DNA of 52,727 nt from Pseudomonas sp. Leaf48 (GCF_001421885.1 NZ_LMLH01000023.1:1285-54011); one strand, 5' to 3'; counted from the stretch's first letter, positions 9,725 through 19,375 are shown. Translations and numbers: made by a program. Notes: a model not told the origin generated them from the sequence alone.

Positions 9725-9826
9725 CTGTAGGAGCGAGCTGACTCGCGATGGTCGTCAACGATAACGCTGGGGCGCTGACACCCCGCGGCGCTCTCAGGTT
9801 TTTCGCGAGCGTGCTCGCTCCTACAG
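9725..9826. repeat. REP doublet
   Basis: The arms ctgtaggagcgagc and gctcgctcctacag face each other across about 75 bp. The inner segment ctcgcgatggtcgtcaacga is shared with the doublet at 28005-28106. It sits between the convergent zwf and nhaB genes and may help to end both transcripts. Confidence 0.88.
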
Positions 9827-9849
9827 GGATGGAGGGGGGGACGGCAGGG

Positions 9850-11352
9850 TTACAGCCAGTAGCTGACGGCGTACCAGCCAAGCACGCCCATCACCACGGT
9901 ATACGGCAACGCCATCCACACCATGCGCCCGTAAGACAGGCGAATCAGCGGTGCAATCGCCGACGTCAGCAGAAACAGAAACGCCGCCTGGCCGTTGGGT
10001 GTCGCCACGCTTGGCAGGTTGGTGCCGGTATTGATCGCAATGGCCAATGTCTCGAAATGTTCGCGGGTCATGGCGCCGGCAATAAAGGCGCGTTTCACTT
10101 CTGTGATGTAAATGGTCGCCACGAATACGTTATCGCTGATGGCCGACAACAGACCGTTGGCGATAAACAGCATACCCGGCTGCTGATTCGCCGGCAGCGC
10201 CAATACCCACTGGATCAGCGGCGTGAACAGTTGCTGGTCGTGAATCACGGCCACCACGGCGAAGAACACCACCAACAAGGCGGTGAACGGCATGGCGTCC
10301 TTGAACGCGGTGCCCAGGCGGTGTTCGTCGGTGATGCCAGTGAACGCAGTGATCAGCACGATCACCATCAAGCCGATCAGGCCCACCTCGGCGATGTGAA
10401 ACCCCAGGCCGACAATCAGGATCAATGCGGCCACGCCCTGGACTATCAAAGCTGCACGCTGGCGTGTGGTGCGTTCGGCATCATCTTCTGCCGCGTAGTT
10501 GGCCAGCACCGCGCGAACGTTATCGGGCAGCACGGTGCCATAGCCGAACCAGCGCAGTTTCTCCAACAGCACGCAGGTCACCAGACCTGCCGCGAGTACC
10601 GGCAGGGATACCGGCGCAACCTTCAAGAAGAACTCCAAGAAATGCCAGCCCATCTCGTGGCCGATCAACAGGTTTTGCGGTTCGCCAACCAAGGTACAGA
10701 CGCCGCCCAGTGCGGTGCCCACGGCGCCATGCATCAACAGGCTGCGCAGAAAGGCACGGAACTGTTCCAGATCGCCGTGATGCAGTGTCGGCAAGTGCTG
10801 GTCATCGCCAAATTCGCTGTCCTGGCGTGGATCATTACCCGAGGCCACGCGGTGATACACCGAGTAGAACCCCACGGCCGCACTGATGATCACGGCGGTT
10901 ACGGTCAAGGCGTCGAGAAACGCCGACAGAAACGCCGATAAAAAGCAGAACATCAGGGCGAGCAAGGCCTTGGAGCGCACGCCGAGCAGCAGGCGTGAGA
11001 ACAGGAACAGCAGCAAGTCCTTCATGAAGTAGATGCCGGCGACCATGAACATCAGCAGCAGGATCACCGGGAAGTTATGCAGCAACTCGTCATACAGCGC
11101 CTGGGGCGTTGTCATCTTCAGCAGCAGTGCTTCAACCAGCAGCAGGCCACCGGGCATCAACGGATAACATTTGAGCGCCATGGCCAGGGTGAAGATGAAC
11201 TCCAGTACCAGCAGCCAGCCGGCTGCCACCGGCCCCACCGTCCATAGCACCAGGGCATTGAGGATCAGAAAGCCGACGATGCAGGCCTTGTACCAGCGGG
11301 GCGATTGCCCGAGAAAGTTGTGCGCGAACGCCTGGGCCATTGAACCGGACAT
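9850..11352 (-). CDS. nhaB: Na+/H+ antiporter NhaB
   Basis: A 500-aa inner-membrane sodium/proton antiporter with about 12 hydrophobic segments. The N-terminus ([13 protein letters not shown]) and the central segment [15 protein letters not shown] are typical of NhaB, as are GEPQNLLIG and the C-terminal [18 protein letters not shown]. It serves sodium and pH homeostasis. Length is as expected. It is transcribed alone: the upstream delta-60 gene ends 79 nt before it, and no terminator was recognised between them. Confidence 0.93.
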   Translation of the reverse strand: MSGSMAQAFAHNFLGQSPRWYKACIVGFLILNALVLWTVGPVAAGWLLVLEFIFTLAMALKCYPLMPGGLLLVEALLLKMTTPQALYDELLHNFPVILLLMFMVAGIYFMKDLLLFLFSRLLLGVRSKALLALMFCFLSAFLSAFLDALTVTAVIISAAVGFYSVYHRVASGNDPRQDSEFGDDQHLPTLHHGDLEQFRAFLRSLLMHGAVGTALGGVCTLVGEPQNLLIGHEMGWHFLEFFLKVAPVSLPVLAAGLVTCVLLEKLRWFGYGTVLPDNVRAVLANYAAEDDAERTTRQRAALIVQGVAALILIVGLGFHIAEVGLIGLMVIVLITAFTGITDEHRLGTAFKDAMPFTALLVVFFAVVAVIHDQQLFTPLIQWVLALPANQQPGMLFIANGLLSAISDNVFVATIYITEVKRAFIAGAMTREHFETLAIAINTGTNLPSVATPNGQAAFLFLLTSAIAPLIRLSYGRMVWMALPYTVVMGVLGWYAVSYWL

Positions 11353-11430
11353 CAGCTGCTCCTTGTCTTAAGAAGCGCGCAAGTTGCCGCAAGCGCGAGA
11401 GAAGATCAAGCGTAGGAAAAATACAGTGGC

Positions 11431-12720
11431 CTACGCCAGATAGCGTGCGACGATTGCCTTGTATGTGCCGTCCAGTGAGTAACCTCCTACAACGATGTTC
11501 CCATCGGCCTGCACGGCAACGCAGGTTGCCGTATCCAGGCTGCGACCGAAGCGGGTGCGCACCCATCCCGCGCCGTCGCCGAACCCGGCGTCGAGTTGGC
11601 CGCCGGGCAGATACCGCCCCAGAATGAAGTCTGCCTCGCTGCCGCCGATGGTTGCGCCAACTGTCAGTACAGTGCCGTCGGGTTGTGCTTGCGCGGCGGT
11701 CCATTGGCAGCCGCAGTGACCAATTTCCAGAAGCTGGGGCTGGCCACCGTGGCAATGGTTATCCGGGCGACCGTCGCTGTGGGTTTTAAATGCCAGGCAA
11801 TGCATCGGGTCGCGGCTGCTGCCAAAACACAGCACGTCGCCATTCTCCTGCTGGACTACCCGGGTAACCTGCGCGTTGTGCCTCTGTGCCTTGAAGGTCA
11901 TGAATCCATCGATGGCAAATTTTTCGTCGAGACTGCCGTCGGTTTGATAGCGCGCCAGCAGACCTTCTTCGGGAAAGTTGATCGATCCACCCACCAGGAT
12001 TTGTCCATCGCGCTGCACCGTCAGGCAGCTTAGCCAGGTGTTCATCAGTAAATGCCTGACCATGACGAAACCGCGGCCATTGAACGAACTGTCCAGCGAG
12101 CCTTCCACGTCCAGGCGCATCAGCAGGCCAACGTGATCGGCGAGTTCGAAGTGGTGATTGGCCAGTAGCAGGATTCGCCCGTCCTTCTGTATGCCGACAT
12201 CGCAGGCTTCCGCGCCGGGTACACCGGGAGGCAGCCAGGCATCACGCACTCCCCGGGACAGGTCGCCGGGCAAGCGCACCACGCTGCGACCATTGTTGCC
12301 GAAGCCTTGAACCGGTAACCCCTGTGGATCAAACAGTGCCACGGCCGGCAGCGTGCGATGGGCGTCTTCGTAATGCAGGCCGGCCAGCAGGATATTACCG
12401 TCGGCCAACACCACGGCTTTGGCCCCCATGGCTTCGAAGCCCGGTTCGAATTGGCCGATGACACTGCCTTGTCGGCCAAATGCCAGGTCCGCTGAGCCAT
12501 CTTCGAGCAATCTGGCCAGACCGAAGCGGCTGCCATCGGGCATTGTGACCTTCGCGGACACCAGCAAGCGACCCTGGGCATCTATTGCTACCCCGTTGGC
12601 CACGCTGCAAAGGCTGCCGGCAAAATACACCTGGGTTCTGCCGTTGGCGGCGAACGTGATATCGAGTTTACCGTCGTCGTCACGGGTGCAGGGGAAGGCA
12701 ACAGCAGACTGGATTGACAT
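11431..12720 (-). CDS. Delta-60 repeat protein
   Basis: A 429-aa protein built of about seven repeats of the delta-60 type, each with a signature such as GSLDSSFNGRG, GSLDEKFAIDG or GQLDAGFGDGAG followed by a DGxIL or DGNIV strand. Such repeats are thought to form a beta-propeller-like or beta-rich fold. The function is unknown. The ATG at 12720 is chosen for its AAGGAG ribosome site; it gives a protein without a signal peptide. Reading further upstream adds a hydrophobic stretch with no good start. Cysteine is unusually frequent for an exported protein. It may follow the 88-aa gene on one transcript, but the 280-nt gap argues against this. Confidence 0.8.
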   Translation of the reverse strand: MSIQSAVAFPCTRDDDGKLDITFAANGRTQVYFAGSLCSVANGVAIDAQGRLLVSAKVTMPDGSRFGLARLLEDGSADLAFGRQGSVIGQFEPGFEAMGAKAVVLADGNILLAGLHYEDAHRTLPAVALFDPQGLPVQGFGNNGRSVVRLPGDLSRGVRDAWLPPGVPGAEACDVGIQKDGRILLLANHHFELADHVGLLMRLDVEGSLDSSFNGRGFVMVRHLLMNTWLSCLTVQRDGQILVGGSINFPEEGLLARYQTDGSLDEKFAIDGFMTFKAQRHNAQVTRVVQQENGDVLCFGSSRDPMHCLAFKTHSDGRPDNHCHGGQPQLLEIGHCGCQWTAAQAQPDGTVLTVGATIGGSEADFILGRYLPGGQLDAGFGDGAGWVRTRFGRSLDTATCVAVQADGNIVVGGYSLDGTYKAIVARYLA

Positions 12721-12968
12721 GCACGCATCTCCTTGCGAGTTGGCCTGGTCCAGAGTCGGGATGGCGACTATCAGGAAAACATTCAATCCCTGAATGACAA
12801 GATGCACAACTGCAAGAACTAACAGGCGGAGGGTCGCTGTGTGCCACAACAGTGTCTTTTCGAACCACTGACTAGCCTGCAAATCAATCAGGCGATAGAA
12901 GTTCCACTCAGTCAGTGTCGATGAGTACAGTTGGCCGTAAAAGGCCAGTTAACTAACGAGAGGAGGGA

Positions 12969-12992
12969 GCGGATTACCGGGAAGTAATCCGC
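12969..12992 (-). terminator. Hairpin after the 88-aa gene
   Basis: A perfect 9-bp stem, gcggattac-cgggaa-gtaatccgc, starts 8 nt beyond the stop codon of the minus-strand gene ending at 13000. The following minus-strand sequence is tccctcct rather than a T-run, so termination may be partial. Confidence 0.55.
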
Positions 12993-12999
12993 AAGACAA

Positions 13000-13266
13000 T
13001 TAGTGCGGCATCGACCACGATTGCAGCGTGTAGCCTTCCTCGCTCAATTCCGCGCGGGCCTGTTCCAGCACGTGTTCGAGCTGTTCGGGATCGGTATAGG
13101 CGCTGCTTGGAATCTGCGTGCGACCGATGTTGGTACTGGTGCGGTCGATAACCGTAAGAGTCAGTTCGCCGTTACCGTCCTGCGGGGCCCATGCCACACA
13201 TTTAAATGGCTTGAATGCGCGATCAGCAATCAAAAGAGCTTCGTTGATACGGAGCGGGGCGTTCAT
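13000..13266 (-). CDS. Small conserved-type protein of unknown function (88 aa)
   Basis: Not recognised with certainty. It is a compact, soluble-looking alpha/beta protein without signal peptide. The middle holds alternating strands (ELTLTVIDRTSTNIGR) and the C-terminal half a helix rich in Glu and Gln, ending SWSMPH. The ATG at 13266 (MNAPLRINEA) is preferred, with GAGAGAAGA upstream; a TTG at 13281 would add five residues. Codon use matches the genome. It neighbours the fap regulator gene divergently across 344 bp, but a role in Fap is not indicated. Confidence 0.7.
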   Translation of the reverse strand: MNAPLRINEALLIADRAFKPFKCVAWAPQDGNGELTLTVIDRTSTNIGRTQIPSSAYTDPEQLEHVLEQARAELSEEGYTLQSWSMPH

Positions 13267-13610
13267 AAGGTCTTCTCTCAATTATGCCCAATCAAGTGAA
13301 ATGCCGAAGGTTGGGCTTACCGTTCGGTTTCTTACTTTTACTGATGCCCGCAAGCGCCCCCCGGGTCACACACAATCACAATAAATTTTCACTTTCTTGC
13401 ATCTATTCAAGAGGGAGCCTTGTTTTGAAAGCTGGCTGAAAGGAAATAGTCGTTAGGTAACTAATAAACCTGCTTCTTATAACTAGTTTGGTATCAACGC
13501 TATAGACAAACGGTACAAGGCCCCGTCAACTTCTTGCTAACGTTACACCTAGGTCCGCCAAACGACTGTTTTTACTAAATATTCCTTAATTTTGGCGCCA
13601 AGGAACAGTC
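13267..13610. other. AT-rich intergenic region before the fap regulator
   Basis: 344 bp without a plausible gene. It is markedly richer in A and T than its surroundings (for example 13430-13510 and 13565-13600) and must hold divergent promoters for the 88-aa gene and the sigma-54 activator. No strong -35/-10 pair, -24/-12 pair or long dyad was identified. A drop in GC of this sort is common at H-NS/MvaT-bound promoters, which is inference only. Confidence 0.5.
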
Positions 13611-14936
13611 ATGAGCGATGCGCCTGCCTTACGGCGGTTGTTAGTAGTGGACCCCTGCGATGACTGCTATCGCCTGCTCCCGGGATTGCGCTCTGTGGGC
13701 TGGGACGTGGATAGCTGCTCGCTGGAAAATGCCGCCGATCGCTCCTGTGACGTCGGATTGATCCGCTTGCAGCCCTATCACCTTGAGCGGCCCGACGCCG
13801 TCAAGGAATTGATCAGTCGCAGTGGTACCGAATGGATAGCAGTGCTGAATCAGGAAGTCCTGCGCCTGCAGAATGTCGGGGACTTTGTCTGCGAATGGTT
13901 TTTTGACTTTCATACCTTACCGTTCGATGTGGCGAGGGTGCAGGTTACACTGGGCCGCGCGTATGGCATGGCACGCCTGCGCGGGCAGGGCACGGTACAT
14001 GTCGACCAGCCTGAGCACGAGCTGCTAGGTGACAGCAAACCTATCCGTGAGTTGCGCAAGCTGCTGAGCAAGCTGGCACCGACCGAGTCACCGGTATTGA
14101 TTCGGGGGGAAAGCGGCACGGGCAAAGAGCTGGTGGCGCGGACTCTGCACCGACAATCCCAGCGTCACAGCAAGCCCTTTGTCGCCATCAATTGCGGCGC
14201 GATTCCCGAGCACTTGATCCAGTCCGAGCTGTTTGGTCATGAAAAAGGCGCCTTCACCGGTGCGCACCAGCGCAAGGTCGGGCGAATTGAAGCGGCCCAT
14301 GGCGGGACATTGTTTCTTGACGAGATTGGTGACCTGCCGCTGGAATTGCAGGCCAACCTGCTGCGATTTCTCCAGGACAAACACATCGAGCGTGTTGGTG
14401 GCAGTCAGCCGATCCCGGTGGATGTGCGGGTCCTGGCGGCGACTCACGTCGACCTTGAATCTGCCATCCAAAAGCGCCGCTTTCGCGAAGACCTGTATTA
14501 CCGCCTGAACGTATTGCAAGTGGTAACGGCGCCGCTGCGTGAGCGCCACGGCGACTTGTTGGTGCTGGCTAACCACTTTTCGCATTTCTATAGCCACGAA
14601 ACCGGCCGGCGTCCGCGCAGCTTCAGCGAGGACGCACTGATTGCCATGGGCAAGCACGACTGGCCGGGCAATGTTCGCGAGCTGGCCAACCGGGTCAGGC
14701 GCGGCCTGGTGTTGGCCGAAGGCCGGCAGATCGAGGCCCGCGATCTGGGGTTGATCAGTCAGCAGGCCATTACCGCCCCCATGGGTACCCTCGAAGATTA
14801 CAAGACCCGTGCCGAGCGCCAGGCACTGTGTGATGTATTGAGCCGCCACAGCGACAACCTGAGTGTCGCCGCCAAGGTACTGGGTGTGTCTCGGCCGACC
14901 TTCTACCGGTTGTTGCATAAACACCAGATTCGCTGA
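13611..14936 (+). CDS. Sigma-54-dependent activator next to fap operon
   Basis: A 441-aa enhancer-binding protein. The N-terminal 130 residues form a degenerate receiver-like (VpsR/FleQ-like) domain: the expected phospho-Asp position reads IRLQP, so ordinary phosphorylation is unlikely. The AAA+ core has Walker A GESGTGKE (166-173), an intact GAFTGA sigma-54 contact loop (213-218) and Walker B LFLDE (234-238). The C-terminus (about 410-441) is a Fis-type helix-turn-helix. It stands at the 3' end of the convergent fapABCDEF operon, whose first gene has a -24/-12 promoter, so it is the natural candidate activator. A cyclic-di-GMP-binding role, as for FleQ and VpsR, is possible but not shown. 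Confidence 0.88.
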   Translation: MSDAPALRRLLVVDPCDDCYRLLPGLRSVGWDVDSCSLENAADRSCDVGLIRLQPYHLERPDAVKELISRSGTEWIAVLNQEVLRLQNVGDFVCEWFFDFHTLPFDVARVQVTLGRAYGMARLRGQGTVHVDQPEHELLGDSKPIRELRKLLSKLAPTESPVLIRGESGTGKELVARTLHRQSQRHSKPFVAINCGAIPEHLIQSELFGHEKGAFTGAHQRKVGRIEAAHGGTLFLDEIGDLPLELQANLLRFLQDKHIERVGGSQPIPVDVRVLAATHVDLESAIQKRRFREDLYYRLNVLQVVTAPLRERHGDLLVLANHFSHFYSHETGRRPRSFSEDALIAMGKHDWPGNVRELANRVRRGLVLAEGRQIEARDLGLISQQAITAPMGTLEDYKTRAERQALCDVLSRHSDNLSVAAKVLGVSRPTFYRLLHKHQIR

Positions 14937-14957
14937 TTGCAAAGATCGCAGCCTGCA

Positions 14958-14989
14958 CCAGTTCCTCCAGGAGCTGGCTTGCCGGCTCC
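14958..14989. repeat. REP-like hairpin between convergent genes
   Basis: The segment ggagctggcttgccggctcc (14970-14989) folds on itself, and the preceding ccagttcctcc can pair with aggagctgg. It resembles the palindrome type in the array at the left edge. It lies between the activator gene and fapF, where it can serve both transcripts as a 3' end. Confidence 0.65.
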
Positions 14990-15049
14990 AGATTTATGGG
15001 GGGCCATGCAATCAGCGTGTACTCACATCAACGGGGTATGGTCGAAGGG

Positions 15050-16342
15050 TCAGAAGTAATAAGGAAGTTTCAGGCTGAACTGGAAGTCCGGGGCGTCGTC
15101 GGTCAGTCCGATGGACAGGTTAGGCACGATGGTCAGGCTGTCAGTGGCGGCAATCGTCATGCCGATGTTGAAGTAACCGGCGTTGGCATCGCTGGATATC
15201 ACCTTTTCCCACTCTCCACCGTCCTGTTTGATTTTGCTGTTGCGTTGTACCAGGTCAGAGACCGAGAACGACATGCTCATCTTTTCGTTCAACGCAAAAG
15301 CGATACCGGCACCGATCTGGATACTGTCGCCGATTCGTACTTTACCCGGCGTCTTTTGATTGACCGTCGAACTGATGTCGTCGAACGACTCCTCCAGGTT
15401 GTGGGTATAGGACAAACTGCCGAACAACACTGCCGGGTCGAAGGTTTTAACCAGCGAGATACCTGGCGAGATCGACCAGACCCCGTTGCCGGTAGGCAAT
15501 GTGTCAGGTACGAACAGGTTGGAGTTGGCGTCGACCTGGCGCAGTTTGATACCGAACGGGTCCTTGCCGGTGGGCGCCTTCACGCGCAAGGTCACCACCG
15601 CATCCGGCGTGTTGACCGACTCGTCGAGGAACTTGTAGGCGATGCCGAAGTTGACGTCGCCGATATTCGGGTCCCGGGTAACGGATGCTTCGGAGGTGAC
15701 GCCTGCCGAACCCTCGTTGCCGCCGCCGGATTGATACGTGGATTCGCGGTAGATCACCGGGACGTTCAGGTCGAACTGCCAGCGATTGTTGAAGTTGTAG
15801 CGACCGGTAAGGTCAAGGGTCCAGGTGTCGGCCTTGATTCGGTCCAGGTTGATGTTGCCCAGGAAGATCGAGTCCAGCGCAAGAAAGCCGTTGAGAATCA
15901 ATTGCCGCGTATCGTAACGCGAGTAGGTTATGCCGGTTTCGACGCTGAACTTGCCGCCGCCGAAGAATCCGCTGGCTTCGTCATAGAGATTGGAAACGCT
16001 TTGGGCCGGTTGCGAGTCTTCTACCAGCGTTTGTCCATATGAGCTGCCGCCTGCGGAGGCTGGTGCTGCCCCGGTGCCCGTGGCGACTTTCGAATTGCCT
16101 TTCATATCCGCTGGTGACTTGACCAGGCGCTTGGGTTGCGGTGCTGCGGGCTGTTCTTCAACCTGGCGGACTCGTTGTTCGAGTACCGCCAAGGCTTTTT
16201 GTTGGGCTTCGTATCGTTGCTTCAACTCCAGCAGTTCCTGTTTCAGAGCCTGTAGTTCGGCATCGGGTGCTGCCTGCAATACTGCCGCGGGGAATAGGGC
16301 GCTCAAACATACGACTGCACGCAGGGGTACTGATCGATACAT
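15050..16342 (-). CDS. fapF: Fap amyloid outer-membrane exporter FapF
   Basis: A 430-aa trimeric beta-barrel through which Fap subunits leave the cell. Residues 1-24 are a signal peptide. Residues about 27-62 ([19 protein letters not shown]) form the periplasmic trimeric coiled coil, followed by a Pro/Ala/Ser-rich linker with KSPADMK. From about residue 120 alternating amphipathic strands run to the C-terminal LPYYF, whose final Phe is an outer-membrane barrel signature. It is the last gene of the operon, 46 nt after fapE, with AGGGACGG before the ATG. Confidence 0.92.
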   Translation of the reverse strand: MYRSVPLRAVVCLSALFPAAVLQAAPDAELQALKQELLELKQRYEAQQKALAVLEQRVRQVEEQPAAPQPKRLVKSPADMKGNSKVATGTGAAPASAGGSSYGQTLVEDSQPAQSVSNLYDEASGFFGGGKFSVETGITYSRYDTRQLILNGFLALDSIFLGNINLDRIKADTWTLDLTGRYNFNNRWQFDLNVPVIYRESTYQSGGGNEGSAGVTSEASVTRDPNIGDVNFGIAYKFLDESVNTPDAVVTLRVKAPTGKDPFGIKLRQVDANSNLFVPDTLPTGNGVWSISPGISLVKTFDPAVLFGSLSYTHNLEESFDDISSTVNQKTPGKVRIGDSIQIGAGIAFALNEKMSMSFSVSDLVQRNSKIKQDGGEWEKVISSDANAGYFNIGMTIAATDSLTIVPNLSIGLTDDAPDFQFSLKLPYYF

Positions 16343-16388
16343 GAAATATGCCGTCCCTTGATGCCCAATGTTCGAGCCTCAGGGTAGT

Positions 16389-17132
16389 TTAGTACCCCTG
16401 CGTACGAAGTGCGGTAAGTTGATTCAGATTGAAGTTCTGGCCACCCGTGCCCGAACCGTCATTATTGAGAATCACACTCAGTTGAGTGAGGTTGTTGACC
16501 ATATTGTTATTGCCCTGCAAGCGGGTGTTTTGTACCAGGCCACTCTGCGCGATTTTGTGCAGGGACGAACCTTGATTGTTATTGGCGGTAATCGCCATCT
16601 GGACCCCGCCACCGGTGGCGGAAACGGCGACACTGCCTGCTGCATTGTTGCCGCTGATCGTCTGGCCGGCTACCAGCGCCTCGCCCTGAGCGGGCAACGG
16701 TGCCGGGGCGATACTGGCCTCTTTGACGTCGATGGTGATGCTGTTGTTTGCCGTGTTGTCATCACCGGCGGCCCGTGTGACCTGGGTAATTGCCTGGCTG
16801 GTGTTCAGGCTGGCACCACCGAGCACTGTGCCGGAGCCCAGCGTGGGCGTTCTGCCGTTGCCCCTTTCCTTGATGGTTGATACGTAAAATTGGGGTTTTA
16901 CCGTCGCGGCCTGAATTTGCATCGTAGTGGCTGCCCCGATCAGGTCGCCACTGGCATTGCGCCAGGTACTGCTCATGACCACGCCGAAACTGATAACGCG
17001 CCCCGGCATGACATACCGGCCGCGCAATTGGGCCAGCTCTTCATCCTTTATCTCGACGGGATTGAAATCATTGGCAAAGCCGGTGGTGCTCGTCACCAGA
17101 CAAGCAGCGGCCAGCCAATAGGAGGTTTTCAT
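16389..17132 (-). CDS. fapE: Fap minor amyloid component FapE
   Basis: A 247-aa exported protein (signal peptide 1-20, FANDFNPV). It is a minor fibril component and probable export or capping factor of Fap. The N-terminal part has the family segment ELAQLRGRYVMPGRVISFG. The C-terminal half is Asn/Gln/Ser-rich with amyloid-like strands (NNNQGSSLHKIAQSGLVQNT, LQGNNNMVNNL). GGAG stands 7 nt before the ATG. It lies between fapD and fapF on one transcript. Confidence 0.9.
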   Translation of the reverse strand: MKTSYWLAAACLVTSTTGFANDFNPVEIKDEELAQLRGRYVMPGRVISFGVVMSSTWRNASGDLIGAATTMQIQAATVKPQFYVSTIKERGNGRTPTLGSGTVLGGASLNTSQAITQVTRAAGDDNTANNSITIDVKEASIAPAPLPAQGEALVAGQTISGNNAAGSVAVSATGGGVQMAITANNNQGSSLHKIAQSGLVQNTRLQGNNNMVNNLTQLSVILNNDGSGTGGQNFNLNQLTALRTQGY

Positions 17133-17180
17133 TTACTGCTCCCGGAGCGTCCTGCCCTCTGTTTGTTGGCTTGTTGGCGA

Positions 17181-17867
17181 TTAAAAAAAATCGCTCTGTA
17201 TGAAACCGAAATCCATCAATTCGGCATCTTTGACCGGGTTGAAGTTGTCCAGTTTGTACTTGGCAGTCAGCGGTTCCGGTGGACTGCGTAATGCATTGGT
17301 TTTGTCGTAACCGGGGCCTACGACGGCAAACACAATGCCATTCCAGCCTTTGACGAAGTCATCATGGGAGTAGCGCTTGTGACCGAGTACCGGATCGCCG
17401 ATATAGACCCAGTTCCTGTCGGCGCGCTGCATCACCACGAAGTGCTTGTAACCACGAATCTCCATCAGGACCACTACCGGGATCGTGACTGCGTCGAGCC
17501 TTTCAGGCGGGATCTTGTAGCCCCGGGCGCGCATGCCGATGCTTTCGATGTAGCGCTTCATGTCCAGCATGGAAAAGCCTTGCGTACGCACCAGGTCCTG
17601 GTCGGCATTGATCAACATGCCTTTGATGACATGTTCTTCATCGACATCAAGCCAGTACGCCTGGCGCAGGACCGTTGCCAATGCCGCGGCGCCGCAGCTG
17701 AAATCGGTTTTCTGCTCGACGATATTGCTGAACTTGCGCTCACGCAAACTCTGCACCTGCTTGTACACCAGCACCCCGCCAGGCAAGGCGGCCACCGGCA
17801 TCTGCCCAGCCTGGGTCAGGCCGGACAGGCAGAGGAGGGCGAACAGTGCAGCCTTGCGCATTGTCAT
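17181..17867 (-). CDS. fapD: Fap C39-family cysteine protease FapD
   Basis: A 228-aa exported C39-type peptidase needed for Fap biogenesis. After a signal peptide (about residues 1-20, ending TQAG) the catalytic residues are visible: Cys58 in TDFSCGAAAL with Gln52 before it, His142 in GYKHFVVMQ, and Asp158 in YIGDPVLG. The start at 17867 (MTMRKAALF; ATG at 17861 is an alternative) is preferred. A reading from 17936 would overlap fapC, add residues without signal-peptide character, and place the T-tailed hairpin of 17886-17904 inside the gene. C39 enzymes usually cut after double Gly in leader peptides; the Fap substrate is not evident here. Confidence 0.9.
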   Translation of the reverse strand: MTMRKAALFALLCLSGLTQAGQMPVAALPGGVLVYKQVQSLRERKFSNIVEQKTDFSCGAAALATVLRQAYWLDVDEEHVIKGMLINADQDLVRTQGFSMLDMKRYIESIGMRARGYKIPPERLDAVTIPVVVLMEIRGYKHFVVMQRADRNWVYIGDPVLGHKRYSHDDFVKGWNGIVFAVVGPGYDKTNALRSPPEPLTAKYKLDNFNPVKDAELMDFGFIQSDFF

Positions 17868-17885
17868 CACGCCTTCGGGCCGAGG

Positions 17886-17904
17886 AAAAACCCCGTCGCC
17901 GGGG
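17886..17904 (-). terminator. Short terminator-like hairpin between fapC and fapD
   Basis: On the minus strand CCCCG-GCGA-CGGGG is followed directly by TTTTT. It starts 21 nt after the fapC stop and ends 18 nt before the fapD start. The stem is only 5 bp, so read-through is expected. It is well placed to make transcripts for fapABC more abundant than those for fapDEF. The attenuating role is inferred. Confidence 0.65.
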
Positions 17905-17925
17905 CTTTTATGTCGACCGCAATCA

Positions 17926-18732
17926 CTAGCAGCCACTGCAACCTGCAGCGATGGAGAGCGAGTTGCTTTGCTGGTTGCCGGTACCGGCAGAGTTGTTGAA
18001 GCCAGCGTTGCCGGAGAAATTGTTGCCGACGTTATTGAGTGTTGCAGTGTTGGTGACAGGGTTCCAGCCCGCCGGGGTCACCATTTGTTGGGTGGTTACG
18101 CCAGCCAGACCTGTTGCGCCAACGGCGACGAAGGCTCTGTTGTTGGCCGTGAGGCCGGACGAGCTTTGGTTGGCTGCCGCCGCTGCGACTGCTACACGTC
18201 CGCCGGACACGGCAATCGCCAGGTTGTTTTTCTGTTGGTTGAAGCTGCCGGCCGAGTTGTTTACGCCAATGTTGCCAGAGCCATTGTTACCCACGTTGGT
18301 CATGTTGGCGTTGGCGGCGCTCGCGCGGTTTCTGGCGGTGTTGCCAGAGATCGTCTGAGACGCGCTCGTGACAGCGATTGCACTGCCGAAGATGAAGCTT
18401 TCGTCCGCGGTCGCCAGTGCGGCAGCGTTATCTTGCTGGTTGCCGTCGCCGGAGGCATTGTTCATGCCCAGGTTGCCGTTTGAGGATTCCGCCGAATCTC
18501 TGACCCTGGCATCATTTTGGGTGCCCTGGTTGCGTACTGAGCCGGTGTTGCTCTCCTGCTCATCCACCACGACGGCCCCGGCGCCCGCAGTGATCTGCAG
18601 AACTTGGTCCAGCGACGGGCCTGCAGGCTGATTGCCATTGCCTTGGTCATCGTCAGGGGTGGCTTGCACTGCGAATGCCATCACCGCTGCCAGAGCGAAA
18701 ACCATTGGTTTCAAGGCCATTGTAGAGTTCAT
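17926..18732 (-). CDS. fapC: Major Fap amyloid subunit FapC
   Basis: A 268-aa secreted subunit forming the bulk of Fap fibrils. The signal peptide is residues 1-24 (AVQA). Three imperfect amyloid repeats are visible, centred on NLGMNNASGDGNQQ (about 75-107), NIGVNNSAGSFNQQ (about 142-174) and NAGFNNSAGTGNQQ (about 230-262). They are joined by Ala/Val/Thr-rich linkers. The C-terminus is the conserved Cys-x-x-Cys (265-268). A GGAG ribosome site precedes the ATG. It lies 63 nt after fapB. The linkers are short to moderate compared with the long ones of some Pseudomonas FapC proteins. Confidence 0.95.
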   Translation of the reverse strand: MNSTMALKPMVFALAAVMAFAVQATPDDDQGNGNQPAGPSLDQVLQITAGAGAVVVDEQESNTGSVRNQGTQNDARVRDSAESSNGNLGMNNASGDGNQQDNAAALATADESFIFGSAIAVTSASQTISGNTARNRASAANANMTNVGNNGSGNIGVNNSAGSFNQQKNNLAIAVSGGRVAVAAAAANQSSSGLTANNRAFVAVGATGLAGVTTQQMVTPAGWNPVTNTATLNNVGNNFSGNAGFNNSAGTGNQQSNSLSIAAGCSGC

Positions 18733-18791
18733 GGTGATCTCCGTGCTTATGCGTTATTCAAATGTTGTTACTTTTCTAATTGCACTGCCTT

Positions 18792-18810
18792 CGGGTCATT
18801 CAGCGACCCG
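18792..18810 (-). repeat. Hairpin over the fapB stop codon
   Basis: A 6-bp perfect stem, cgggtc-N7-gacccg, encloses the fapB stop (18796-18798). There is no T-run. It could protect the 3' end of a fapAB message or modulate coupling to fapC; this is inferred. Confidence 0.45.
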
Positions 18811-19374
18811 GATGCTTAGGGTGTTAGTCATGCGGTTGCCTACACCGGCACTCTGGTTGACCTGGATCACTCCCCGGCTACCAGCAAAGGCCTGGTCGCT
18901 TGTCACCACCTGGCGAGCGCCGGTTGGGGCGCCACTTGCCCCCGAGCCAGGTAGCAACGCCACGTTTTGTTGAGAAAGGGCGCTGTCGTCCACGGCTTGC
19001 GGTGCAGCGCTGACGCTGATTCGCATGGCGTTGGCCATCTGGTTGTTGGCCCCCGCACCCTGGTTCACACCCAGGACGCCGTTGCCATTACTGAAAGATG
19101 TGCCGCCGAGGGTGGTGGTTGCATCAACCGATCTATCGGCCTGGGTGTTGATTTTCTGATTGATGCGGGTGGTGGCGCTCGCGTCGGTACCGATGGCGAT
19201 TGCACGGACGTTGGCCTGCTGATGCTGATCACCCGAGGCCTGGTTGACGTTGAAGTTGCCTTTGTAGCGGGTGCCGGCATCCACCATGCTGGCGTTGTTC
19301 ACCGTGCTGACCCCGGAGTCGGCCATCACGCTGGTGCACCCGAACAGGGCAAGGAACATGAGGAAATGCCGCAT
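18796..19374 (-). CDS. fapB: Fap nucleator / minor subunit FapB
   Basis: A 192-aa secreted amyloid protein related to FapC and thought to nucleate fibrils. The signal peptide is about residues 1-18 (SVMA). Three repeats contain NVNQASGDQHQQAN (39-62), GVNQGAGANNQMAN (99-122) and QVNQSAGVGNRMTN (168-191). Unlike FapC it ends without Cys-x-x-Cys. Cys13 follows LFG, which weakly resembles a lipobox, but signal peptidase I cleavage fits better. GGAGG precedes the ATG, and only one base separates it from the fapA stop. Confidence 0.93.
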   Translation of the reverse strand: MRHFLMFLALFGCTSVMADSGVSTVNNASMVDAGTRYKGNFNVNQASGDQHQQANVRAIAIGTDASATTRINQKINTQADRSVDATTTLGGTSFSNGNGVLGVNQGAGANNQMANAMRISVSAAPQAVDDSALSQQNVALLPGSGASGAPTGARQVVTSDQAFAGSRGVIQVNQSAGVGNRMTNTLSIRVAE

Positions 19375-19375
19375 C

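Noticed and set aside
9748..10941. 397-aa plus-strand open frame over nhaB
   Set aside because: It starts inside a REP element and is His/Gln-rich, typical of an antisense frame of a membrane protein gene.
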